A stretch of DNA of 64,000 nt from Cyprinodon diabolis. Lineage: Eukaryota > Chordata > Actinopteri > Cyprinodontiformes > Cyprinodontidae. Positions 47,448 to 58,210 of this stretch are shown piece by piece. The stretch spans positions 21,901,377 to 21,965,376 of the forward strand of contig CM060080.1 of assembly GCA_030533445.1 (NCBI GenBank). Direction: 5' to 3'. The notes below the pieces were generated by a model. That model saw nothing but the letters and a program-made list of their open reading frames with translations, was not told the origin of the DNA and ran no database searches. Position numbers and translations under genes: made by a program. Every line of letters starts with the position of its first letter. Position 1 is the first letter of the stretch.

Positions 47448-48090
47448 GGTAACACATTAAATATCAGTGGGCTCCGAATAAAGAAAATCATCAACCGGTA
47501 AATGTAATTTTTAATTATAATCCGCTTTTTAAAACAGAATTTAACATTGAAATAAAATGAGGTGTTTATGCTTTCATGTTATACATTGAATTTTTAAACA
47601 AAAAAAAATAGAAGATTTTTCCATTTTAAAATCGAACATGTTTTTTAAAGTAGAGAACAACAATCGTTCAGTTTGGTCTAAAGACAATTTCCTGATTCAC
47701 ATTTTTTTTATGGCTTAATTAGAGCAGTGGGCTGCCCTGCAAGGCTTTTAAAACTGAGTTTGAATGGAGACAAAGCCATTCTCAAGGCACATCAAGGTAC
47801 TCATTCGTGAGCCTGGAACAATGTTTATTTTCGATTATGTTCATGGTGGAGAATCCTGCTTCACAGTAGTAGGTTGAGCCAAACATACTCAAATGTGCAG
47901 GGTCATCTTTGAACACACCATTTCACATTGGTTTCACTAGTTCACCACAGTTTTTCCCAGCAGTCCAAACTTTCTTTGTTCTCTTTGTCTCATTGTCTTC
48001 TTCTTTCCCATCGCCCGACTTGCCACAGGTTTTCCTGCTGTGTCTTAAAGTGACTTGCTGCAGTGACCCAGACTGACAGCATCTAATTGG
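47448..48090 (-). pseudogene. hAT transposase relic (C-terminal dimerisation region)
   Basis: On the - strand a frame at about 47960-47770 reads DPAHLSMFGSTYYCEAGF then STMNIIENKHCSRLTNEYL and a stop. This has the F-(G/S)-S-x-x-x-C-E-x-x-F-S-x-M-N pattern and the SRLTNE(H/Y)L continuation. Both are typical of the hAT C-terminal dimerisation domain in animal hAT transposases. The left edge at 47448 starts CAGGGGTAACACATTAAAT, a plausible hAT terminus. The rest of the transposase is not readable, so the copy is dead. Confidence 0.7.
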
Positions 48091-48929
48091 ATAATGTGTA
48101 TTACGTGCAGACTGGTGCCGGACGCTGCAGAGGGCTTTACCATATTAAAAGGAGAAGTGGTGCAAGTGATTTTAGACACCATCGTTGGACAACATGCAGT
48201 AATTTATGAATGTTTTAAATGAGGTTGCGTCCGGATTAGTCAGCAGGAGGGTCTGGATCTGAATCGTAGTCTGCTAATCTGTGACCTCTGCTTTAGACCA
48301 AAATCCTGTTTTGATAAAATAAGGTTATACAGTCCAAGTGTCCATCCTGAGTGCGTGTGTCTTAATTCAGGTCTTGCATCCTCTGAAGGTGCATATAAAC
48401 TTACTTCACTAAGTTAACTTTTTCGTGTTTTTGTATAAGGCACACTACACTCTTTTACCAAACTGCACCACGTCTTGAACAAGCTTGTTATTTTACATGA
48501 AACCATAACAGTGATGTAGGGTGGAGGCTGTTAATGGGTTGTGGCTTTAAAGGAAGTTGATTGGATTTGAGGTGCCATGTTTATTGATTATCTGGTCTGT
48601 GGTTTACCACTCAGCTGGTTTGCATGAAACCGGCTGAGTGCTGCTGGGGTCAGTTTTTCTGGTTCTTATTGTCATCTACCTGCAGTGGATGCTCCTACGA
48701 TATGGGGTTAACATAACCTACTTCTCATTGTCATAATAAGCTGTCAGTAGTTTAGCTTTGTAGGCCTCCAGCAGTGGTGGTTCCAGAAAAACTTCATAGG
48801 GGTGGCCAGGGAAGGACCAATGTGCAACGGTCCCTCCTTGATCACAATAAACCAACAGGTAAAAAATGAATGCAAATCATCTACATGTTCCAGAGGTGTC
48901 ATGTAACAAAGTACAATTGTTTTGCAACC
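48091..48929. other. Intergenic, no gene seen
   Basis: No gene recognised. It contains an imperfect 14-bp inverted repeat at 48608-48640 (CACTCAGCTGGTTT / AAACCGGCTGAGTG, one mismatch). Confidence 0.4.
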
Positions 48930-49255
48930 TGGACTGACTGAGGTCTGTTTGTGAGGAAGTCTAGCATCCAGTTGCAGAGGGGTGTATTGAAGCCCAGCTG
49001 TTCCAGTTTGCCCATCAGATGCTGTGGGATGATGGTGTTGAAAGCTTAACTGAAGTCCAGGAACAGCTTCCGCACGTGGGTGTTGTTCTCCTCCAGGGAT
49101 GCAAGGCTCAGGTGAAGAGCAGAGGAGATGACGTATTCAGTGGAGCAGTTCTGTCAAATGTTGGGTGGAGACTGGAGACCATGTGTTCTTTAACCAGCCT
49201 TTCAAAGCACTTCATCATGATAGGAGTAAGTGCGACAGCTGGTACGCACTGTTCT
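48930..49255 (-). pseudogene. Non-LTR reverse transcriptase relic, second LINE family
   Basis: On the - strand the frames read LTPIMMKCFERLVKEHMVSS, then SALHLSLASLEENNTHVRK, [31 protein letters not shown] and TNRP. This is the front half of a LINE reverse transcriptase including the first catalytic block (FLDFSxAFNT). It has at least one in-frame stop and a frameshift, and the YADD half is missing. It is distinct from the L2 at 31361. I did not assign a clade. Confidence 0.78.
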
Positions 49256-50239
49256 CAGAGCCTCTCTGTCTGTTTTTTTTTTTTTTTATAAGTTCCTAAC
49301 CTTCTAGTAGGATATTCAAGAGGATGGGCTTTGGTCTTGGGCTTGAAACCATTTCTTTTTTTTTTTTCTCCAGCCTCCAAATGAGATGCCTCTGCCTTGG
49401 GCTCCATCTCGTATTGCCTTAAAGAAAGTGGCTGATGCCCGTTTGAAACTATGTAGACTTTTCTAAATAAAACATAGTTATTACTGCATATATACATAAA
49501 AGAAGAAAAGCAAAGCAACTAAATGTAGATTAAAAGCAAAAGAGGCGATAAGAGCATTGCTGCATTTCTGCACTTTCAGGTAAAAAAAAAGAACGTATTG
49601 ATTTTAATGGTGAATTATTGCTGCACTTGAATGTAGCATCACGCCGGATCCATCCAGTCGTTGACAAAGGATGCATTTGTCAGTTGAGTTCACCACAGCC
49701 TCCAGGAGAGGATAAACATCCTCTGCAGGTTACTACTGCTAGAGTTTGTCTTAGCAACCACAGTCTTATAATTAATGTTTATAAATTATTATTTTCGCTT
49801 TAAACCAGGACTATAAATAATTACTATTTCTCATAACTATAAAATATCACTTTGTTTTGCAAAAGTAAATTTTAGATGAACAAGTTTAGAAATTTACTAA
49901 TTTTATCATATGCAGATTTTTTTATGTAATGAATATGATAAACCTTTATTACTTCTTTGGTGCATCAACACATTGTAAACTGATTTTAAATGTTTTGAGT
50001 TTAGAAAATAAAAACAATGTCCCAAAATAATAGTCTAATTCTCAGTCATTAGTTTATAAGGGTGGAGGTGTTTAAAATGGTAGAAGTCTTCATCCAAGGT
50101 GGCTATTCTGAAAATATAGCCAAGTTCATTTTAGATTAATCCAAGGAATCTGGATTCATTTTGATTTTATCAAGATTTTAACAAGATGAAATTACTGCAA
50201 CAGATAGTCAAAACACACAGCAGGGGGTGAATTTTTTTC
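49256..50239. other. Intergenic, no gene seen
   Basis: It starts with a poly(T) tract (49272-49287). No coding signal or clear repeat. Confidence 0.45.
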
Positions 50240-51922
50240 ACATTTATTAATAGACAAAATGTTCTGTGGTTCTTTTATGTACATCAGTAATTACACGGTC
50301 AGGAAGCCATTCTCAAGTTTGATCTGTAATTCATCAGCTTTTAGTAATGCCTGTTTGTCTTACACTCCTGTCAGACATACAAAATATGCTGTAATCACAT
50401 TTTAAAAGCCTGCAGAGAACTTGCCATTAATGGGTTTAAGACCATTCAAAAGTCATTCACAATATTTTCTCGTTATTTACAAAAAACCCAGCAACTGCTA
50501 AATTATACATATTAACAAACTACTATCTCAATATATATAATGCCGCTATACAAAGAGACAGAAAGAGGAGGGGCGAAGCCTGACTTTACAGCGACCCTAT
50601 TCAGACTCTTTAAACTGTGAAACAAAGCCTTTTAAATACGCATTAATGCTGCCAGTGTTGGACAAAAATAAATCAACTTGTACTCTTAAATTAGACATGT
50701 TTTCCATCACAATTTATAAATATGAATTTTCTGTACATTTTGAAGAACAAAGAGATTAGTAAGCAGAAATAATGCTGAAGTAGAGTGAAGGTGTTACCTG
50801 GCAGAGTTGGAGGCTTTGGAAAGTGAGATCGATTGGAGGAAGCCGCTTGTTTCTTAACGCCAGCACTGAGGTGACAGCGTACAAGGTTCCTACACACTCC
50901 CCCCCCTTAGATATTTAGAGCAGCTCGGGGCCACTTCACACTCAGGTGGCTTCAAATGGTTCTGGGAGGTAATTGTGTGGAAAATCTGAACTTTAGGACT
51001 GAAGGTTCCTTTAATGCAACATCAGGACTATGTGAACGGTAAAGCTGGTGCTTTCCGTCAGGGTTGAGCTTTGATGCGTTACACACAGGGGGAGAAGATC
51101 AAAAGGCTAAACCTTACAGAGATCAGGTGTCGTTTTGTGCTCTTTAAACTTTAATTTGTCAAACCTATGGTGTCCAAGTTTAAATAAACACTTTAAAATA
51201 AAGTTTTAATATACAGTAATTACTATAAAAAGACATTCATCTCCCTTGTCGGCCAGCACATCATGGCAAGGTAAGAACTCGTTTGTTGGAGGGGAGTTTT
51301 AGTCTCTCCCCACACACATGGCGCCATTCCTTCATGCAGTATCTAAAACCAATGCATCGGGCTGCATCCACAAAGCTGTACACAAAGAAACGTGCATTTC
51401 TTTTTATTTTATCTTAAGAGCACATCAGCTAAAGAGAGCTTTTAGAACTTGACAATTTGCATGTTTTCCAAAAATGTGGTTCACAATAAATGCAATTCAA
51501 TGATGCACTGATGGAAATCCTCTTGTCAACTGGACAAGGACTAGAGATGCACTGAGAACATGACTCCTAACGAAACCTGTTTACCAAGTCGCTAGGACAA
51601 CCCAACATAAGGGGTTTCAACATCAGAAAATTGTTTAAAATAAGTGAAAGTAAGCAGAGTTTTTAAAAAGCGGGCTAAGAGAGAAAACCGCCTGTCGAGA
51701 TATGTCTGTGATTCAATTAGGTGTTGAGAACAAGAATTGCTGAAGTTCTCTGCTAAGGACATTTAAGGTGAGAATCGATCAGGTAGAGTTAATTTAAAAC
51801 GAGGTTTAACCCTCAGTTGAACGTTGCCTGCTCAGAGCAGGGAGGCAGAAAAGAAACAGAAAAGGAGAATTCTGCCCACATGCCCACAGCAGTAATCACC
51901 ATAATCAGTGTTTTCTTTTCAC

Positions 51923-51942
51923 TTTTTTTTTTTTTTTTTTTT
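51923..51942. repeat. Poly(T) tract
   Basis: About 20 T in a row, inside the possible atrnl1 3' UTR. It would be poly(A) in the transcript sense. Confidence 0.9.
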
Positions 51943-53921
51943 AGAAATGTCAATCTCACACAGCACTTTGACTGAGGAGCAAAAATATATAAAAAAAAAC
52001 AAAGTACCATTTGAAAATGTGGAGGAAATCAGATGTAGATCTTAATATAAAACCACTTTGTGACTATGGAGGGAAAAACGCCTTTTCATGACTTCGCAGA
52101 GACAAACACTACTAAATTTGTGACTGTTTGTAGCATTAACCATCATCAAGGTCAATGCTTCATTAAACCCCATTTAAGGTTGAATTGGCAAGCACTGCTC
52201 ATCAGGTCTAAATGTGTCCCGGGGCAGCAGGACACTCCATCACAGTCCTCAAACACCCACAACGTCCTAAAGAGGCGTTTAGTCAGCAAAGCAGAGAAAC
52301 GTGGAGTGGGTGGAGCAAAGGCCAAATGTCTAAGATTGGTGCTGAGACAGCAAAACAGTCACTTACATTCTTCTAATGCCAACCGTGCTTCAGAACAGGG
52401 CCAGTCAAACGTTACGAATATTTCTAATATCAGTGGAAGTCCTTTCACTGTTCTCTTGGTGAGTTCCAGCTGCTCGGACTGCTGACTGAGGACATTCATT
52501 ATTTTAATCATTTGGCAGCTTAAGAAACTCGCCTTCATGCATCATATTTTATAGATTTTAGCCTTTAAAACATGATACTTGTGAAAATGCATGAGCATCC
52601 AGCTTGTTATCAAACAGTGGTCCCTGAGGGGCAATGACATGAAAACATGAAATGCTGCTGCTTTAAAACTGAAAGGGCAGAACCAGTCTGGATTACATAC
52701 AAAGCTGCATTTTTATGGAAATCAGTTCATCTTCATTCTGTTTCCAGCTGCTAAAGCCTGCATTTTGAATCTTTTTCTTTTCAACTCATTTTTATAAAAA
52801 GAAAACAGATTTTTGTAAATCATCTTTGTAAACTTCATGATACACTATAGAAGGTGATAAAACATTCGAATTATTTAAAATGAATAATAAACAGCACTGC
52901 TGGAGCTCAGCTGGTAGAGAAAAAGTTATAGTCGGGAATATTAAGGCCAATATAAAAGGCTCTTTTCTGCTTACAGGTGGAAAGAAGAGGTGCAACAGTA
53001 ACATTCAGTGAGCGTTCTGTTTAAATATCAGGCTTTAGCAGAAGCAGCAGATATTAACAGTAATCTCTAATCTAACAATAAATGCTAAAAGAAATGGCTT
53101 TCCTCCATGAAAATGAGTGGGAAAATAATGAAAACAAAGCAGAAGCCTCGAGAGTCGGCTTCTTAATGCTGCAGTGACTGCTGGAGCTGCTGAGTGGAGT
53201 TGTGGGCACTTTATAATTATAGAATGTCAACTTTGTTCATGCTTTCTGGTCTGACCTTTTCCCGATGCTAAAAGTGTGCCCTTTAACCAGTTCTACCGCG
53301 CCGAGCACACGGGAGAGCTTGCAACTAAACACAACAAGCTCTTTAGGGCACAATGCAGGTTATTAAACTGTTCTATAACAGCACTGTTCAGCAGGGCGGG
53401 AAGTTAATAACCATGTGAGGCAGGTGGAAAGATTTCTTCTATTGAATTATGTCTCCATCTTCAGTCCATAGCCCTGCAGGTGCTGTAGCAAGAAACATAA
53501 AGATGAATCTGAATGGATGAAACTGAAACAGACAAAATCGAGCAGAAAAATCACCGGAGCTCAAAATTCCGACCATCTTTAGATCTCTGAACGCAACAAA
53601 CCCAAGTCCTGTTTGGCTGCAATATCAGGGAGGCTGAACAGAGTCACCATTTCATTCTTTTGAGCTCTCAGGGTCCACATTCTCTACGAAAACACAAAAA
53701 GATGAATGTTTGCAGCTTATTGAACTAATCCTGCAAAGATGTTAAAAACAGGTTTGAAATATGGCCTGAATCATCCTTGGTGACTGGAGCCTCTGGTTCC
53801 AACATAAATGATAACCTGTCCCAGCCGGGAAGGCTTGGAAGAAATATTTAAAAAGTTGCTATATTGTCCAAATTCCTTTGGAGGGAATTTTGTTCCATCA
53901 TTGTTGCAAGAAGAAACACAT

Positions 53922-53926
<5 letters not shown>

Positions 53927-53962
<36 letters not shown>
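53927..53962. repeat. Poly(A) tract
   Basis: About 36 A in a row on the + strand, and so poly(U) in an atrnl1 transcript. No SINE or LINE body was recognised beside it. Confidence 0.95.
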
Positions 53963-53964
<2 letters not shown>

Positions 53965-55391
53965 CCATAATGCAATCCAAAATGAAACTTTGAAAAAATT
54001 CTTATAAAAAAAAAAAAAGTTTTGGAAGTTACTTTTCTGTTGTCTCAGATTTTATGCTTTTCAAAACACCTTTTTTTTTTTACAGACCTTTTATTTTACT
54101 TTTTCTTTTTTTGTTGTAAAAACTGAAAAAAGAGAAAAAAACAATTCTGAAAATAATTATATAAAAAAGTCGGAGAAATCAATTAAAACTTTTTTGATCG
54201 AGAAATATTTAAAAGATTCTTTTTTTCAATTTTCTATAACTATTTTTGAAAGTTCCATTTTCTTTGCTTGCATCAATAATGAATCAGAAGTCACTCCATA
54301 AAAATGTGGAGATCCAACTATTTTTTAGAAAAATCGGACATTTAAAATCAGCCAGAAAACGATAATCTGTGCATCTCTAATGACACCAGCAGGTGTTACA
54401 TTTGATACCTTTGGATTCTTCTTTCAGTAAAATGAATCAGATATAAAATAAATGATGGGTTGTAAGTTAGAAAGAAAAAAAAAATCACAGAGCTCAGAAA
54501 AGTTTAGTCACCAGTTGACATGCCCGTAAACCCAATCTGTCTGGTACCGTTTAAATGCTGGCATTGGATCCATCGACAGGAGAACATCCATTTATAGCCA
54601 AGGGTTTAGCTGAGCCCATAGAAGGTATGGATACAGATTACATAGCTAACAATGAGCGAACAGCCTGTGTAGAAGCCTAAGAGTCCCAATACTTTAATAG
54701 AAGCTCGTATCACATGACCACCTGTATTTATTTAATGATGTGAAGCTGCCTGGATGGTAACAAGCAAATAGCTTCCACTAAGCTCATAAAGCGGATCGAC
54801 TTGTTGAAGCTTTACCAGGTGGGTCCATCCAGGTTTAGGGGCTGCTCAAAAAAACAGATAGTTCCAGGTGGGCAGCTCCACACAGGCTGATTGGAAATGT
54901 CAGACTCTTTGGTCTGGTTTGGCTGCACAGGGAAAGACCCCACAGTGGATCCTTGTTACCTGAAGGGCCAAACACGCCACCATGTCGCCCAGACGCCCGA
55001 TAAGCTGCCCTCAGTGCCGAGCTGTTAACAACACAGCGGGCTCATAAACTGGAAAGCTGTGTTTTCCTGGAGTGTGTGCAGCTGGGCTTTTCCAGTTTTT
55101 TCCTCTTTTTTTTTCCTTCCGCAAAATTAAATAAAAATGGAACAAAAGACCAAGAATAATTTAAATAAAACATCAACATTAAAGGTTGCAAAGTCTGGAT
55201 GTTTTGAAAAACTACGAGACTAAGGATCTCTAGCAGCGAGCCGCGGCGCCTCGTCACCACCGAGGCAAGGTCATCGAATGTAAAATGTGTTTCATGGAGG
55301 AAGGGGAGGAGTTGGCGTCTCCTCTGGTCCTCTCTCAATGCGCCCCCCCCGTCCTTGTCCCTGTTAGTTCTACAGTTTTAGGGGGATGGTT

Positions 55392-55407
55392 GGGGGGGGG
55401 GGGGGGG
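55392..55407. repeat. G run
   Basis: Sixteen consecutive G on the + strand, with GGGGGATGG just before it. It lies about 170 bp beyond the atrnl1 stop codon and would be a C run in the mRNA. Confidence 0.9.
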
Positions 55408-55576
55408 TCGCTGAGGCTTTGTTCAGAACTTATGAAAGTGTTCAGTACTACTTCCCAGCATGCACCTCTCTCTGCCAGAGCGGAGCCGGCAGAAGCCTAT
55501 AAAAATAGGGGGCTGAGGAAGAGGAATGGGAGGGGGCGATGAAGAGCAGTGGGTGTAGGGACGGTGGGAGCTGCGC

Positions 55577-55701
55577 TCAGATGCAGGTGGACGGCTGCGC
55601 TGAAGGCTGCTGTTTGCGACTCCTCAGGCCTCCAGACTTCTCCTTGTAGCCGACACACATCTGCTGGGAGACGTCGACCAGAGCGCTGGCAACCGCCAGA
55701 C
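55577..55701 (-). CDS. atrnl1: Attractin-like protein 1, last coding exon
   Basis: On the - strand the exon follows the acceptor TGTGTCTGCAG and gives two bases of a split Gly codon plus 40 residues and a TGA (55577-55579). The peptide begins LAVASALVDVSQQM, closely matching the ...GQSGLA(V/I)ASAL(V/I)D(V/I)SQQ segment shared by attractin and attractin-like 1. It ends YKEKSGGLRSRKQQ and PSTCI. The KEKSG and RKQQ words favour attractin-like 1 over attractin, whose tail there reads DSKDKTSG. The gene encodes a large single-pass membrane protein of the attractin/mahogany family. This exon is the extreme cytoplasmic tail. Family members are linked to melanocortin signalling. The adjoining gfra1 gives independent support, because ATRNL1 and GFRA1 are neighbours in human. 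Confidence 0.93.
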
Positions 55702-58095
55702 CTGCAGACACACAACCACACCACGGTTAACGTCCTACTAAAGGAGTCACGCTAGAAATCAAACCATGCAGGTTTATAAGGGCCGCTTAAATTGATTATT
55801 TTGACATCAAACATCGTAAAAGAATTACACAGTAATAACAAACGTCATACAAGTGTTCGTTTAAACAAAAAAGAAAAAAACATTAAGCAGCAACAAAAAA
55901 AAACATTAACTATGGATAGCAGACAGAGATGCATGCGCTTCGTGTTATCTAAAGACATGCCTGCTCAGTCCACCCAAACTTTTCCTGAATAACACTGCTT
56001 CACCTCTAGGGGGCGCGCCACATAGTTTGGGAACAACCAGGAATAAATATATATATGGGCCAAAAATATCAGCCAGCTGCTGTTTCTGTCTGACTCTATT
56101 TACCTCATTCAACTTTTGCACATTTCATCAAACCTAAAAACACGATTAACCTTATCCAGGTTTTATGGATTATGGTTAGTAATTATTTTAACCACTTAAA
56201 TTTAGAGAAGGGTGGCGTGTATTTATATTGAAGCCCCATACTTTGACCAGTCATTGACTGCATTCGAAGTAAAACTAAATGTGATCTTTGTAAAGCAGAT
56301 GCTACCAACAGTCTCCCAGCCGTAAAATGTTCTGTGCCTCTATTAATTATTATTTTTTGCAATTATTTTTCATGTTTTCTGTTGCTAGTATGATTTTATC
56401 CTTTGATCTGATATTTATTTCTGTTATCCTTTGTTCTTAATCCTCCCTCAGGACAGTCTGACTCACCTACTTTCTTACTTTCTCCATCCGCGGACTTTAA
56501 CAAACCTAACCCCCCCCCATTGGCTAGCCTCTCATAGTAGCAGTCCCCAGACCATCAGCACACCCAGGGTTCTTATTAATTACTGTAAAGTCCTTTTGTC
56601 ATAACAGAAGTGCCCGCGCTCTCGGTGGAGCGCTCCCTCAGGCACCATTTGTCTAAACCGTGTTAGCTGTGCTCCACCGTCTCATCCTGCTATAACGCTT
56701 TTAACTCCTTTCCCATGCAGCCTTTAGTCGCTTTAAATTCTCACACCGCCTTCTGTTGTTGGCGCCTCAGCCTCCCATCACATCTGTTCTCACCCTGCTT
56801 ACCTCATTCCAAGATGGCTACCCATAAGGCCTCACCGAACAGCCATAAAGAAAACTCTAGCTGCTATTCATGTCTTACTGTAGTCATTTGAGGCAATATC
56901 GGTAAACTTTTGGATCAGACGAGAAGCAAATATTTGCTCTGGGAGTTTATATTTTGCTGCAAGCTATTTGTTCTCAATGAGGCTAAATGCATTAATTATA
57001 AGTGATAAACACAGTTGGTTGGAAGTGTGCCTCAGCGAGTGTTAATACATGTTAATGATGTGTGCTAGAAGTTAGACGCTCAGAGACGCTGCGATCTGAT
57101 CACCTGTGTGTGGTTTTCATTAACACCAGCAGCTGTAAACCTCAAAGGTTCAGTCAGTTTAGGAAACATTTTAAAGTACATTTGAAACAGAAATCCTCTG
57201 TGTTAAAGTTGGCACATTGTATCTATATCAGCCTTCTTTCTTATGTACATTTTATAGCGACCATAAGTAATAAAACATCACAAAATAGTTCATTTTGATG
57301 TAGGAGGTAAATGGTTTGATAAATTAGATTTATTTTTCTTATTCAATTTTCTCCTGTAGTTTAGTTAGATTGGATGTATTGTATCTATGAAAATTTTTTT
57401 TTTAGTCCTGCCACATATTTCTAATCAATCTGGACTCTGACTGAGCTAATAGAATATATTGTTTTGCTTTTTGAATTAAATCATCTCTTTGCTGTTCTGG
57501 TTGGACAAAAGCAATCTTAAAAGATTCCAAATAAAAAGGTATTTGCATTAATTGTCTTTTAATTTTAGCTCATGCAATAAGTGTTCTACAAAGATTGTTG
57601 TGCAAATATGAACATGTGCAAACTAGTTTGGTACCATGTCATTATAATGAGCAGACTGCAGTTAGAGAGAGGCTGTAAAAGAAAGATGAGGTTCTAAGCC
57701 ACGGAGATTTAGGCAATAGTAAGTTATTTAAAAAATAATAAAAATGATAGCACTAAATAACGTTTATAGAATACTTTACATAGGTAGCCTATCTCTAAAT
57801 TTTATAAACAAAAGAAATACAATAAAATGGAAGAGAGTTTTTTTTGTTTGAATCTGTCAGCATGATCTTACTCCAAAGCTTTTTTTATTTTTAAATTTTT
57901 AGTGTGCTAAACTTCTAAGAAGTCCAGTGACAAAAGGCAAAAGAAAAGGAAGTGAACTAATTTAGAGGAGCATCAAGGAGCAAAACTGTGATAGTACAAA
58001 TAACTGAAGCAAAAGAACGCAGTACAAGGGAAGAATGTCAGATCAAAGAAAATAAATAAATAAAAAACCCAAAGGAATGAGCAGCTGCAGCTTAC
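55702..58095 (-). other. Last atrnl1 intron
   Basis: This 2394-bp intron runs on the - strand from GTAAGCTGC (donor at 58095) to the acceptor at 55702-55703. No exon or clear transposon is visible inside. Open frames at 55549-55755 and 57062-57298 are not coding. Confidence 0.85.
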
Positions 58096-58210
58096 CAGAC
58101 TGTCCTGGAGGAGGGATGCCGCCGGAGCCCCTGGGTAACCGTACAAAGATGGAGAGCACAGCGGCTTTGTTGCCAAAGCAAGGCTCAAGGGCAATAGGTT
58201 TTGGAACGGA
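58096..58210 (-). CDS. atrnl1: Attractin-like protein 1, penultimate coding exon
   Basis: On the - strand this 115-nt exon sits between the acceptor CTTCCTTCCGCAG and the donor GTAAGC. It starts in phase 0 and ends with one base, which joins the GT of the next exon to make Gly. It encodes SVPKPIALEPCFGNKAAVLS followed by IFVRLPRGSGGIPPPGQS. This is the conserved cytoplasmic-tail motif KPIA(I/L)EPC...(N/K)(R/K)AAVL and LPRGS.G.PPPGQSG of the attractin family. Across the junction the product reads GQSG-LAVASAL, exactly as in mammalian relatives. The exon upstream, expected to end in the QMASRPF region, was not found in the window. A longer open frame on the same strand (57973-58194) is in another frame and is not real. 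Confidence 0.93.

Larger units (their letters stand above)
50240..55576 (-). other. atrnl1: Possible long atrnl1 3' UTR
   Basis: Downstream of the atrnl1 stop codon (towards lower coordinates) this 5-kb stretch lacks recognisable transposons, in contrast to the 25 kb beyond it. Several AATAAA signals lie on the - strand (seen as TTTATT near 54088, 54728, 51402 and 50245). The one at 50243-50249 marks the edge of the repeat-poor zone. The UTR extent is inferred from texture only. Open frames here, such as 52060-52485, match nothing. Confidence 0.3.

Noticed and set aside
52060..52485. 141-codon open frame
   Set aside because: No domain, no splice context, and it lies antisense in the possible atrnl1 3' UTR.
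57973..58194. Minus-strand open frame over the atrnl1 exon
   Set aside because: It is in a different frame from the conserved KPIALEPC peptide and runs through the splice donor.
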